This document shows, one piece after another, positions 51,283 through 61,617 of a stretch of DNA of 64,000 nt. The stretch comes from Aurantiochytrium sp. KH105. Taxonomy: Eukaryota > Sar > Bigyra > Thraustochytrida > Thraustochytriidae. The position numbers and the translations under genes are program-made. Numbering within the stretch: the stretch's first letter is position 1; every line of letters starts with the position of its first letter. Below the pieces are notes generated by a model. That model did not search any database. It saw nothing but the letters and a program-made list of their open reading frames with translations, and was not told the DNA's origin. Location: positions 226,726 to 290,725 of the forward strand of contig BGKB01000109.1 in NCBI GenBank assembly GCA_003116975.1, read 5' to 3'.

Positions 51283-51800
51283 CTTGGTTTGGCGCGCCTC
51301 TTTTCGGTTCAAAGGCACGTGCGCCCGGGAGGTCTCACGGGCGCGGGCGGTGCCCTTACGAATGCTCGGTTCGTCGCGCTATAGACGCACGCGTCGTGCT
51401 GCCCGCCACCGCCTTTGCTACGCGCGAGCGCCGGCACTCGGGTCTAAGAAAGCTTGCAGCCAGGGTAGAGAAAAGTGAAGAGAAGGGGAAACGATGAGCC
51501 CGAGAAAATCGGGGAAATCCAAAAAAGGAATTCGTGAAAACACGGTGAAGAAAGCTTGTTTAACTTTTGACTACTGGAACTACTCGTGCTTGCTCGAAGC
51601 GTTTGAAATCTTCCTGTCTTTCGCGGATCCATCGCAGATGCATAGAGACGGGTTTTCGTGCGATGAACATGAGAGCGACAGGCTTTGTTTGTTTGCATTT
51701 GCAGCCTTGCTCTCCGGGCGCTCGCGAGCGGCGGTGGGTTTTGGCGCAAACGCCGTGAACGTGCTTGCGAAGAGCCGAGCTTTTGCTTTTGCAAACACGA
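51283..51800. other. Intergenic, channel promoter and CHR transporter 3' flank
   Basis: 518 nt. No gene recognised; short open frames on both strands have no coding bias. Confidence 0.5.
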
Positions 51801-53207
51801 TTAGCTAAAGCCTTGGGCAAAGTTGACGCCTGTGGGCGAAAGCAAAAAGCCGACAAGACCACCAATGAGGATGGCCAAGGGAACGAAAACATCAAAGAAA
51901 CGAATGAGCGACCCTGTGAGAACAAAAACAGCAGTCGAGGCCCAGCTGTTGACGGCCTTCTCCCAAAGCTGTGCACAGGCAGCAACGATGAGCCCAATAG
52001 CTGCTGCATTGACGCCGGCGAGAAAACACTTGAACGTTGGATTGCGACGTACATGCATCCAAAGAGGAAGAAACGCAAAAATGAGCAGCAACCCAGGGCC
52101 AAAGAGCCCGACCCAGGCAACCAGCGCTCCAACAAAACCCTTGTAAACGGCGCCCAAATACGAGGAAAAGTTGAAGAGCGGACCCGGAAGGGACTGCACT
52201 AGACCAAATCCGATGAAGAAATCAGACTCGGCGAGCCACCCGGTCTCCACGACCTCGACGAGCAGCATGGGCAGGACGACCTGACCACCACCATAGATGA
52301 TTGATCCTGTGCGGAAGAATGCTTCGAATAGCTCACCGTAGCCGCCAGGAGCAAGGACTCCTGCTGACCGAAGCGCAATGAAGGAGACGAGCGTGACGAT
52401 CCAGGTGATGAAAAGAAGGAGGCCAAGGCGAGGGCTAATGTTGATATTTTTCAAGATGCTGCGGTTGTCGGCCTCGTCGATCTCCGTCGGCGGTGTGAAA
52501 TAGTTCTCGAGCTTGCCCGGGCGACGCGAGTCCACCACGGTGATGACACCACCAATGATGAGCATGACCGGGAAAGCGAGACTGGCCCATCGATTGTTGA
52601 TGCGGTCATCGCCGGTGATGAGCAGCGTACCGACCGTACTTGCAGTGGCCAGAGCAATCTTGAGCTTTTGGACGTAGGATTCCTCGTGGCTAAGAACCTT
52701 GACGCCAAGGCTGTAGGCGGCGAGAAAGACGAGCGAGGTTGCTGCTGCAGGGAGGCCAATCAGGTAGTCCGGCAGGGTTTCATCAAGCGTAGAGACGGCG
52801 AGAAGTGCCACAGTTACGCAAACGATAAAAGATGGCAGATTCCAAAGAACAAAGGCAACAAGGCCGCCAGGGATTCCTGCGCGCGTCGCGCCGATGGCAA
52901 CCACCATCTGGGTTGACGTGGGTCCAGGCAAGCCTTGGCCCACGCTCATGAGCTCTACGAATCGCTCCGTGTCAAGCCACTTGCGTTTCTCCACGAATTG
53001 CTGCTGGAGGATGCCAATGTGCGCGGCGGGTCCACCAAATGCGATGAGACCGAGTGGAAGGAACCCTACAAAGACTTCCGCGAGGCGTTCGATAAAGCTC
53101 ATGCCCTCGGTGTTGGCCATGCCTTGCTCCTCAAGCACCTTATCCACGTCGGCCTCTTCGACGTCCTGAACCTTGGCCGACACCGCGGCGTCATCTTCTC
53201 CAGACAT
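51801..53207 (-). CDS. Chromate transporter (CHR/ChrA) family protein
   Basis: Product of 468 aa with an ATG start. It is the two-domain (long) CHR form. The N-terminal domain has FLPLGLIAFGGPAAHIGILQ, RKWLDTERFVELMSVGQGLP and GPTSTQMVVAIG. The C-terminal domain repeats the pattern with AFFRTGSIIYGGGQVVLPML, FIGFGLVQSLPGPLFNFSSY and GLFGPGLLLIFAFLP. About 10-12 hydrophobic segments in two inverted halves. Bacterial ChrA exports chromate, and sulfate/oxyanion transport is proposed for others; in a eukaryote the substrate is unknown. CHR genes are mainly bacterial, with scattered fungal and algal copies, so an old transfer is possible, though codon use here matches its neighbours. A short acidic N-terminal extension is present. 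Confidence 0.9.
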   Translation of the reverse strand: MSGEDDAAVSAKVQDVEEADVDKVLEEQGMANTEGMSFIERLAEVFVGFLPLGLIAFGGPAAHIGILQQQFVEKRKWLDTERFVELMSVGQGLPGPTSTQMVVAIGATRAGIPGGLVAFVLWNLPSFIVCVTVALLAVSTLDETLPDYLIGLPAAATSLVFLAAYSLGVKVLSHEESYVQKLKIALATASTVGTLLITGDDRINNRWASLAFPVMLIIGGVITVVDSRRPGKLENYFTPPTEIDEADNRSILKNINISPRLGLLLFITWIVTLVSFIALRSAGVLAPGGYGELFEAFFRTGSIIYGGGQVVLPMLLVEVVETGWLAESDFFIGFGLVQSLPGPLFNFSSYLGAVYKGFVGALVAWVGLFGPGLLLIFAFLPLWMHVRRNPTFKCFLAGVNAAAIGLIVAACAQLWEKAVNSWASTAVFVLTGSLIRFFDVFVPLAILIGGLVGFLLSPTGVNFAQGFS

Positions 53208-54756
53208 GTTTCTCCTTGTGTGCCGCCTTGTGCGCCGCCTGTATGTATACCTAACCCTTGCCTCGAAGGTTTGTGGCAGGCAATCAACCCGAGGCGATCG
53301 GGCAATTCGGGTCTGCTCTCCGAGTCTGTCTGCACTGCGAAGTGCAGGTGCAGCGAGGCTCGCCTCCTTCCAGTACGGTAGTTGTTGTAGTACTAGCAGT
53401 AGTAGGGGACCCAGTGAGGTCGCCGTACTACCTGCTCACCTCTCTCTGCTCATCGGTCGCAAGCCATGGCGCGACAACCATCCAACCAGCAGCAGCTAGC
53501 AGTAGCCAACGGTAAGCAACTAAAAATTGCAAGCAGTCTCGTCATGCCATTCTTGATCGATGGGCCCCGAGTCACGTGTGCACACGCGCCCTGCGAAGTT
53601 GAACTTGAAGTTCCCGGAGCATTATTCGTCACGACAGGTATAGTTTCTCTCTAAAGGGCACTGCATCTCCCCAAGCACCTGCCTGCAAGCTGCTCACGGC
53701 CGACGCCAATCCGGAGCTGCGCGCCCCGGCACGCAGCAAGGACGGCTAGCTGGGCTGTTCGAAGTTTCTTTCCCTCTCTGGCTGATCGCATCCCGCACGA
53801 GCCATTGATCGGCCTGGACTAGGCTAGGTTAGGCTAGGCTCGTGGTCACGGGAAAAAGGTAATAAAGGGGCCGTGCGACCGATCTGCTAGTGGACGCAGC
53901 CTTCAGAATGCAAGAGCCAAGAAACGACGCGGCGCTTCTCGGGCAAGGAAAGAAGGCAGTCCTCGGCGTTTGCGAAGGTGCGCCGCGCGGCGACCTCGCG
54001 TCTCGCCACTCGTCTCGTCTTGGTCTCATCCCTTGTCTCAGCTCGGCATCTCCCAAATCGCCGCGGTGCAGCGCGTGCCGCGATCGGCCACGCCATCGAA
54101 TCTTGCTGTGGGGGCGACAGTCCCGTTCCTCACCTGATCTGCTCCTGTTCCGCATCTGTACTTCAAACGTTCTTCTATGGATCCGCGCATCGCTCCGTAC
54201 TAAACCGACCCAAAGAGCCGAGGTAGAATTTAGGTCTCTTAGTGAGAAAGGAGTCGCCAGGGGCGGCAGCGTTCTGGCGCGTTCCATGACCCGCGATAGG
54301 CTGGCGGCACGTGCGTGCACATACATGGCTGTGGCATGGTGTAGCAGTAGGCCTGTATAGTAGTACTAGCTAGGCGGATAGCAAGAAAGCCTCGTTTCGC
54401 ACGCTCGCTCGCTCAAGACTCCGCGCGCGGCGGCGGGGAGCGCGGGTTTGGCGGCTGCAAACGCGAAAGACGGGCCGCGACGCGCTCGAGGCGGCTGCGT
54501 TTTGGCAGGCAGAGGCACGCCGAGTGCGGGGCCGGAGCGGTGGCGCCCGAGTGAGCTTCGCAAGTCCATTCCGGAGGACCAGCCCACCTGAGCCTGCCTG
54601 ACTCTGTGCGTACGTGAGGGCGTGCGTGCGTTGGAGCGGGCTCGTCAGGAGCAAGCCCAGACAGAAGAGCACATCCCAAACAGAGGCCATCGTTCGCCCC
54701 GACGAGGCGGGAAGTACGGTCGCGGACGTGCAGGGCTCGCCCCGGGATCGACGCAG
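53208..54756. other. Divergent promoter region, CHR transporter and LPAAT
   Basis: 1.5 kb without a recognised gene. Contains GTAGTAG-type repeats (53378-53410), GGCTAGGTTAGGCTAGG (53822-53838), GCTAGC near 53746 and CTAGCTAG at 54366. Confidence 0.5.
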
Positions 54757-55719
54757 ATGTCCACCATGGAGGCTGCTGACGCGCGCCTGCTGTCGGCAGC
54801 GACGTGGTTCGAGACGAACCTCAAGCTCGTGCTGAGCGTGGGGGTTCCATGCCTCGTCTTCGTGCTGCTGTTCTCGGTGCGGACGACGCGCAACCGCATC
54901 CTCGCCATCTTCGCCACACTGTACTTGTGGATTGCTTTCTGGTTGTCGCACTTCGTTTGCCTCGTCCTGCAGCTCTGCTTCCTCTGCACGATCGGCTGGG
55001 CCCTGCCTCTTCGCATCCGCTCGGGTATCCTCGGTCGCTGCCACCAGATCACTATTCTCTTTCTCATGACGCTTAACCCATTTTGGTGGGTCCGCGTCTG
55101 CCGGAGACCCAAGGGCGGGATCCCCAAGGGCTGCATCATTATGCCTAACCACCTCTCCTACGTCGACAGTTGGATTGTCGCGAGCGCCGTCTTTCCCGTT
55201 GCGCCGAAATTCATCGCCATGGAGAAACTCTTTAAAATGCCTCTTCTGGGCAGCGTCATGCACCTTGCGGGTCACATCCCAGTGCCCTTTGCCAAAAAAC
55301 CGGACGGAACCATTGGCATTAAAGAGGGCGCGGGAGCCATTATCAAAGAGTCTGCGCGTGCATATCTCGAACTCGGTTTCCGCCTCGTCGTCTTTCCTGA
55401 GGGCTCTCTTTCGAGGGACGGCGAGCTCAAAGAATTTAAGATCGGCATGTTTCAAGTCGCTTTTGACGCAGGTCGACCCATTGTTCCGATTGGCATGTGG
55501 GGCAATGCGGCCATGTTCCCGCCTGGAGACCAGTATGCCATGGCCCATGCTGCTCGCGTCAACCTAGCGATTGGGGACCCGATCCAGTCCACCGACTTTG
55601 GATCTGTCGAGGAGTTTCGAGACGCCGTCAAGGAGGCTGTTCGGGCTCTCCGCGATGGACTTCCAAATCATGATAAGAGTAAGCTGACAGCTGCGATCCA
55701 GCCGGGTGAGAATGTCTAG
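54757..55719 (+). CDS. 1-acyl-sn-glycerol-3-phosphate acyltransferase (PlsC/LPAAT type)
   Basis: Product of 320 aa from the ATG at 54757; a second ATG at 54766 has a stronger CCACCATGG context. The N-terminal 80 residues form two or three membrane helices. The acyltransferase blocks are in order: NHLSYVD (Asn131, His132, Asp137; catalytic HX4D), KFIAMEKLFKMPLLG (block II), FPEGSLSRDG (213-222; phosphate/glycerol binding) and PIVPIGMWG (block IV). Length and topology fit ER lysophosphatidate acyltransferases, which make phosphatidic acid for membrane lipid and triacylglycerol synthesis. In a thraustochytrid this step would place polyunsaturated acyl chains on glycerol, but acyl preference cannot be read here. 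A related lyso-lipid acceptor is possible. Confidence 0.88.
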   Translation: MSTMEAADARLLSAATWFETNLKLVLSVGVPCLVFVLLFSVRTTRNRILAIFATLYLWIAFWLSHFVCLVLQLCFLCTIGWALPLRIRSGILGRCHQITILFLMTLNPFWWVRVCRRPKGGIPKGCIIMPNHLSYVDSWIVASAVFPVAPKFIAMEKLFKMPLLGSVMHLAGHIPVPFAKKPDGTIGIKEGAGAIIKESARAYLELGFRLVVFPEGSLSRDGELKEFKIGMFQVAFDAGRPIVPIGMWGNAAMFPPGDQYAMAHAARVNLAIGDPIQSTDFGSVEEFRDAVKEAVRALRDGLPNHDKSKLTAAIQPGENV

Positions 55720-56070
55720 GTAGGTAGGCGCGCGCGCGCCGTGACCCTACTTCTCGCTCCCTCCCTGCTCCAAGCTTTCTGCTTGCTGCTTCCTGCTTCC
55801 TGCTTCCTGGCCAAGTCAAGTCCTTCTCCTCACCCCTTCCCTCTTTCCCGCCGGTGCCTCTTCTTTTTCTTCTTCATCCTCCTCTTCTTTTTTGGGGGAA
55901 TGTTAAAACCCCCTTTTCCTGATCATCGCGTAACCTTTATTGCGAAGTCTCCTCGCGCGGTCGCGCAATGTGGCACTGGATAGGATAGACAGTCCTCTGT
56001 GTCTTTGCAAATTATTTCATACTTACTGTTGACTCGTCTCCTCCTCTTTCACTCTCTTGTTTTACATCAT
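55720..56070. other. Intergenic between convergent genes
   Basis: 351 nt with repeated CTTCCTGCTTCCTG words (55790-55808) and T/C-rich sequence. No gene seen. Confidence 0.6.
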
Positions 56071-59000
56071 TCAGGATTTCGCCAGCTCTGCGGAAACCAC
56101 AACCAATTTGGGCGGCAGTTGAGCTTCCACGCCCTCGTCATCCTCGTGCTCAATTTCGTCTTCTTCTTCGTCGTCGTCATTGCCGCCACCGACTTCGAGC
56201 TCCAGCTCTCTGGTGACACCTTTGCTGGGCGGCTTTTCGCTGGTGCCCCTTTCAGCCGCTATCGGAAGCCCGAACGCTTCGCCATCAGCGTCAACGTGCA
56301 AACCATCCGCATTCTTTTGTGTAAAGGAGGGCAATCGACGCTTGAGGGACCCCACGAGCGAAGACGTTGCAGATGTGAGCGAATTGGGCCGACTGTTGCC
56401 ACGCACGCTTCGCGGGTACGGACCGTCGGCCTCAATTCTGCCCGAAAGAGGCCGTCCTGCAGAACTGAGACTCACGGGTCTCGAACGAGCTCCAACGCTC
56501 GACGTCTCTGGCTGACGAAGGGCTTCGATCGCCGTGCTCGCCGCAAGCATAGCCGTTCGCGCTGCTGCTGCGTGATTTCCTTGCCGGTGCTGTCGTTCTG
56601 CTTCTCGTTGCAGCCTATAGGAAATTCCTACAAAGTGTTCCGCCTCCGAGGTCATCTCCATGGGTACTTCCTCCTCTTCTTCGCGCTCCTCGCCAAGATA
56701 ATCGGCGTACACATCATCCTCATCAAAGCTCACCTCGTCAGCTCCGTCTCCGTAAAAGTCATCCTTGGAACTATTGCACGAGGAGCTACTTCGCTTCTTT
56801 GCCATGCAATGCAAGTCCCTTGTATTCGCCTTGCTCTGCGGTGGACCCCAGGTTGGCGATGACACTGTTGCAGAAACCAATGTCGCTGTTAAAGGCGTGC
56901 GTCCTGAAGGCGTTGGCGGCCCAGAGCATGGCGTTGAAGACAACGAACCCGCCGCGCTCAACACATCCTCCTGGCTGCCCTCCTCCAAGGCACCGAGACC
57001 CAAAGTGGACACGTGCACGAGGCCATGTTTCGTGGCCTCGTCCTGGCTGCTCGTTGACTCCGGGCGTTTGCTTCGCATCCAGAGGCGTTTAGACCGCGAG
57101 TCCGATTTGAGACGAAGACTACGCATCGACGATCCAACATGCTGAATCGTGGGACGGCGAAGCACAACGGAGCGGCTCGTCTCGTAAAATCTCCGTGCTG
57201 AATCTCGCAAAGACTCCCGGATAGAGAACGCGACATAGAGGAAAAAGAGGATATTGGAAGTGATGATGACCATCGTGTTGACCTGCTTGAAAAAAGTTCC
57301 GGTATTTGGTGAATAGATGAGCAAACCCGACATGAGCGTAAGCAAGCAAATGCCCAGACTTAGCGTCTCGATAAAGTGCAGCTTTGACACCATGCTGTAC
57401 GGTCGATAATGCACGTGAAGTACAATCGCAAGGACGAGAACCAATAGACCTGCGTACGTTTGAATGTCCACACCGACAGGTCGCAGAATCACTGAAATCG
57501 TTGCAAAGAGGGCTTTGCGCGTCATAATGACGATTTCCCAAAAAAAGCACTCCTTGCGATATCCGGAATAAATGAAGCCGTACACGGGTCGCCATTTTTC
57601 GAGAGCGTCGATTTCCTCGCGCTCGCGCTGATACCGCAAGTGCTGCTCATTCAGAGCCTGTAGGCGCTCTTTCTCGTGCTGGCGGCGCGTTGCCGCCAGT
57701 TCTTTCTTGAGATCATGAACATTTGGATCAAGGCTTCCCAATGAGCCCCGCGTTTGATGCGTCTCGCCGCTTTCGAGACTGCTCGCGCTCCCCACGCTTC
57801 TACGCTTGCTTGGCTCAAGCGAGGTCAATGACCTCTTCAAACCTTTTGCACCTTTCACTTCTTTGGTGTCAAAAGCCTCATTGCAGAAATCTTGCCGGCT
57901 ATCGACGCTGCTGCTCGCGGTGTTACTGCCACAGTCCATTGCGATACCGACTCCTACGCCTTCCGAGGAACTGGCAGACCCAACAAGGCCCACACCAACG
58001 GATGGATTTCGGCGATATCGGCTCGCGCCCGACGGACTTCGTCTCACCACGCGATACAGAATGATGCCTGCGCAGAACGGAATGCCGATTGCGTAAAAGG
58101 CGAGCATGAGCGAGCCCAGCGCGATCCACTTTCGATGCACGCCAACCCAGCACTGAATCGTGAACTGCGCCTCGAGAAAGGAGCGGCCGTCGATGTCATC
58201 CGAGCACGAAAAGAATTCGAAGCCGGCGCCTGTCAAGAACGGCTGCAGCACAATCAAAAGGACGATAGAGCTCACGATCGTCTTTTCTCGTGCCGACAGC
58301 GCATCTGAAGAGGTGTCGTAATACATGGGCACAACATAAGTCCACCACACTGCGAAAAAGAGACCCAGAAGGATGGGTGCAAGCGCATATCCTAGACTTT
58401 GCGCCAAGAATACCCAATCAGAGATGCCATAGCCTTCGGTGATGGCAAGCTCGGTCGAATTTGCCGACGCTGTTGGCATTGGATAGGCGCTGCTGGTATT
58501 AGTCACCAGCGCATTTGTTGCCACCAAGCAGTGCGTGCTGAGCGCCGAGCTTCCAGCCGATGACATGATGTCAAAGACCTGAAACAGACCGTTCAATGCT
58601 GGTGGCCATTCGAGCGGAAAGTTTTTGGTCATTGCAATGATCTGAAGATGCGACAAGACGATCTTGAGGACCATCACCTCGCGACGGCGCGGAGCTCCGC
58701 GCGCTCGAATCGTTCGTGTGATGAGGTATCCCAGAGCACCGAATCCCGCAAAGATGCTGAGCAAGAAAAATCCAACAGTGCTTCCGAGCGAATCGCACTC
58801 TACACAGCCAGCCCCCGTTCCAAGAGGGTAGTATCCAGGCGCGCACTCTTTGCATAAAGGACCAGCTTGGCCCTCGGCACAGCCGTTCATCTCCTGTACT
58901 GCCGGTAGAACAAGCACGTCGCTGTCGTCAGTGCTGTCTCCCCCGTCTTCGCTTTGAGACGCAGTGTCGGAAACTTGAATCGCGCTGCTCCTTGTTGCTG

Positions 59001-61617
59001 ATTCGGTCCTTCGACCCACTTGGGATGCCAGCGCGAGACCCCAAAGCCGCGAGAGCCGACGGTTGCCAATGGTGTGGGAGAGCTGCTGCGAATTTGATGA
59101 AGACGACGAGGCCGCAGGCGTCGATGTGGCCGCTGTCGTAGACGCAGTTCCATCAACGTACCAGGTCTCGTTATACGGACTCGTCACGAAAGAAGCCCAT
59201 GCCTCGGGTATCCTCAGAATAAATTCGTCCTCTTCGGTAACGCCTAGACAACTTTCCGGGACCGGACAAGGTTCAAAATGCATAGGATCCCAATTCGCTC
59301 GCCAGTACCCTTGAAGAGGGAGAATCGTGGTGCGATCGCCATATCCACAGAACGCGCCCACAGGACAAGCTGCGCAACGAGTCTTGGCAACGTCTGCCCA
59401 GTAAAACTCGGGCTTGCAAACGCATTTGTGATCCACGACTGTAAACTCGCTTCCGCAAGGTACGCAGTTGCGCGCTGGCGAATCCACATCCACCACGTAA
59501 CTATCCTGGCAAGCCTCGCACGCAGTTTGCTCTGCGTTAGGTTGATGTCCTAGAGGGCAATACTTGCACATTGCGGAAGCTGTTTCGTCTTGATACATGC
59601 CCAGGTCACAAGAACGACAGTAAGGCGATACGGTGAGCATTGACTCGTCTCGGTGCTGACCCGCAGGGCACGGTTCGCAAGCCTGCGAGTCGGCAGTCTT
59701 CCCATATCCAGCGCTGCAGACACAGGTGTATCCCGATACAGGATGCGACTCCGAGTTGGCGGTGTCCAAGCAGATGCGCGGGTGTACTTGGAGAGACAAG
59801 GGCGATCCCTTGATGTGCTCCCCGCTTCCGCTCATTGTGATTTCCACCATGTATGTTCCTTTTCGTCGAATGTCCAGGTCGCCGACAAAGGTGTTGTCGA
59901 TTGGATTCCGGGAAATGTAGATCGTCCCGCTGTCGGAAGCCTCCGCGCTGATGCCCCACCAAGTCACGTTAAAGTTCCCCGTGTCCGAGTCTGCAAATTG
60001 ATTCGTGTCAATGCCGAAGCGATCGCGCGGAAGAATCGTCAGCTCCGTATTTGGCAAGTATACTTCGTTGATGACCTCTTCGTCATCGTCGTCTTCTTCA
60101 TCCACAGTCGTGGCGAGACGGCGTTGCCGCTTGAGGCGACGACGTCGATCCTCCCCGGTTTCCGATACGGAGAGTACTGTCGTGGTATCTGTCAAAACCT
60201 GAGTGACCTCCCATTCAAACACTGTCTCCTGGGCTTCGACGTCGCCGGGTAAAACTTCGAGTTTGACGGCTGAGGTTACACTAAAGAGAGCTTGATTGGC
60301 AGATTGCTTGATACGGATTGTCGCCGTGTAAGATCCTGGCGCGATGCTCGTGCCATCGACCGTGACCGCAACCTCGGCTTTGTTTACCCCGTTTGTGCTG
60401 ATGACCTCACCCCCTGAGGTGCACTTGAATCCCTGTTCGAGGCTTCCTGACGTTGGGCTCACTGCGAGCCAACCGGTCGTCTCTTCGGAGTTGTAGACGA
60501 TTTCCGCGACCCAGTCAATTTTTTTCACCTGCATATTGTACAAAGCCAACGTGCGGCGCTCAATGGAACCAATGCTGATGCTCCATGTATTTTCAGAGGG
60601 AAGCAAAGACAAACTCGGCTCGCTGATTTCGACCGTAACATCTGCCTCAAGAGGTACACTGGCAATACCCGGTGTCGAGATTACTTGCGAGGCCTCAAAT
60701 GAGATGGACGTGGACGCCACGGTGACCCCGCTGGTATCAAAATCGTCTGCCTCCTTGAGGTCCTCGCTTGGGATATCGGACGACTTGACAAGTAGATAGA
60801 CGTCTAAACTGGCCTTGCCAGCGACGACAAGCGAGAGCTGTGCTTCGTCGGATACTTCTGAGCCCTTGGTGTTATCAAAAAGGGTAATCCACGAGGGTAA
60901 AATGAAGTTGTGCAAGAGCAAAGGCAAGGATCCCGAGTTTGCGATGGTTACCTTGGTGACGGAGGAGGCCGGCTTGATGATTTGCAAATCGATTGTTGGC
61001 GTGGTGACAGATGGAGTTCCGCAGGTATCCTGAGAGTCTCGTACATTTTGCTCATTGTATTGTTCTTCTTCTTGGTTCTCCACAGCGACGCTCTGCGCCA
61101 GCGTGCCGTCGGCATTAAATTTGGTGAGGACGTCGGCTCGGTACGTGCAGAGAGCGCTCGATCGAACGGATCGTTTCCCGCTCTTGCAATAGGCATTTGG
61201 ACCCCCACAAGCGGAGCATGCCGTCCAACTGTTGCCAGATGTCTTGAAGAAGCCGCCTGGGCAAACTAAACAGGAAAGGCTGCCCGATTCCTTACAAGTC
61301 CCACTTTCGAGATGGGCGAGCCAGTCCTTGTTGTACTGTCCGGCGGGGCAGCTCGACAGACAAAGCGTCGGCATGGGTGTCGGGGCTGGAGTTGTGGGCG
61401 CCGATGGGGCCGTAACGGGGGCCAGCGTTGCTGCAGCATGAGCTTGATGCACTGCATTAGAAAAGGCAGCAAGGAGAAAACTTAGCAGCAAGACCCATCG
61501 TGACGCCTTTATCGTCTTGCTTGGATCGATTCGGTCTGGAGTGCGTTTTTTAGCGGCTTGCGTGAGGGCCAGCTGGTTCAATCTGCGCTCTTGGTTGCGA
61601 TGTATGGAGCATTCCAT
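56071..61617 (-). CDS. 1848-residue cysteine-rich multi-TM surface protein (GCC2/GCC3-type)
   Basis: A single exon with an ATG start. A signal/anchor helix at about 40-60 (WVLLLSFLLAAFSNAV) is followed by a Thr/Pro linker and a first Cys-rich module (CPAGQYNKDW, CLVCPGGFF). Beta-sandwich repeats follow (about 200-460; one reads TWSISIGSIERRTLALYNMQ), then a filamin/Ig-like domain (about 520-610). Ephrin-receptor-like GCC2/GCC3 repeats come next (CEPCPAGQHRD, CRSCDLGMYQDETA, CKYCPLGHQPN). Then come the GYWRANWDP block and AGPLCKECAPGYYPLG next to the membrane. The C-terminal part has 8-9 helices in two clusters (SLGSTVGFFLLSIFAGFGAL to about residue 1500), split by a charged cytosolic loop. 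A long Ser/Glu-rich tail follows. Proteins of this plan are common in stramenopiles and ciliates and are uncharacterised; a receptor or TRP-like channel role is a guess. Confidence 0.8.
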   Translation of the reverse strand: MECSIHRNQERRLNQLALTQAAKKRTPDRIDPSKTIKASRWVLLLSFLLAAFSNAVHQAHAAATLAPVTAPSAPTTPAPTPMPTLCLSSCPAGQYNKDWLAHLESGTCKESGSLSCLVCPGGFFKTSGNSWTACSACGGPNAYCKSGKRSVRSSALCTYRADVLTKFNADGTLAQSVAVENQEEEQYNEQNVRDSQDTCGTPSVTTPTIDLQIIKPASSVTKVTIANSGSLPLLLHNFILPSWITLFDNTKGSEVSDEAQLSLVVAGKASLDVYLLVKSSDIPSEDLKEADDFDTSGVTVASTSISFEASQVISTPGIASVPLEADVTVEISEPSLSLLPSENTWSISIGSIERRTLALYNMQVKKIDWVAEIVYNSEETTGWLAVSPTSGSLEQGFKCTSGGEVISTNGVNKAEVAVTVDGTSIAPGSYTATIRIKQSANQALFSVTSAVKLEVLPGDVEAQETVFEWEVTQVLTDTTTVLSVSETGEDRRRRLKRQRRLATTVDEEDDDDEEVINEVYLPNTELTILPRDRFGIDTNQFADSDTGNFNVTWWGISAEASDSGTIYISRNPIDNTFVGDLDIRRKGTYMVEITMSGSGEHIKGSPLSLQVHPRICLDTANSESHPVSGYTCVCSAGYGKTADSQACEPCPAGQHRDESMLTVSPYCRSCDLGMYQDETASAMCKYCPLGHQPNAEQTACEACQDSYVVDVDSPARNCVPCGSEFTVVDHKCVCKPEFYWADVAKTRCAACPVGAFCGYGDRTTILPLQGYWRANWDPMHFEPCPVPESCLGVTEEDEFILRIPEAWASFVTSPYNETWYVDGTASTTAATSTPAASSSSSNSQQLSHTIGNRRLSRLWGLALASQVGRRTESATRSSAIQVSDTASQSEDGGDSTDDSDVLVLPAVQEMNGCAEGQAGPLCKECAPGYYPLGTGAGCVECDSLGSTVGFFLLSIFAGFGALGYLITRTIRARGAPRRREVMVLKIVLSHLQIIAMTKNFPLEWPPALNGLFQVFDIMSSAGSSALSTHCLVATNALVTNTSSAYPMPTASANSTELAITEGYGISDWVFLAQSLGYALAPILLGLFFAVWWTYVVPMYYDTSSDALSAREKTIVSSIVLLIVLQPFLTGAGFEFFSCSDDIDGRSFLEAQFTIQCWVGVHRKWIALGSLMLAFYAIGIPFCAGIILYRVVRRSPSGASRYRRNPSVGVGLVGSASSSEGVGVGIAMDCGSNTASSSVDSRQDFCNEAFDTKEVKGAKGLKRSLTSLEPSKRRSVGSASSLESGETHQTRGSLGSLDPNVHDLKKELAATRRQHEKERLQALNEQHLRYQREREEIDALEKWRPVYGFIYSGYRKECFFWEIVIMTRKALFATISVILRPVGVDIQTYAGLLVLVLAIVLHVHYRPYSMVSKLHFIETLSLGICLLTLMSGLLIYSPNTGTFFKQVNTMVIITSNILFFLYVAFSIRESLRDSARRFYETSRSVVLRRPTIQHVGSSMRSLRLKSDSRSKRLWMRSKRPESTSSQDEATKHGLVHVSTLGLGALEEGSQEDVLSAAGSLSSTPCSGPPTPSGRTPLTATLVSATVSSPTWGPPQSKANTRDLHCMAKKRSSSSCNSSKDDFYGDGADEVSFDEDDVYADYLGEEREEEEEVPMEMTSEAEHFVGISYRLQREAERQHRQGNHAAAARTAMLAASTAIEALRQPETSSVGARSRPVSLSSAGRPLSGRIEADGPYPRSVRGNSRPNSLTSATSSLVGSLKRRLPSFTQKNADGLHVDADGEAFGLPIAAERGTSEKPPSKGVTRELELEVGGGNDDDEEEDEIEHEDDEGVEAQLPPKLVVVSAELAKS

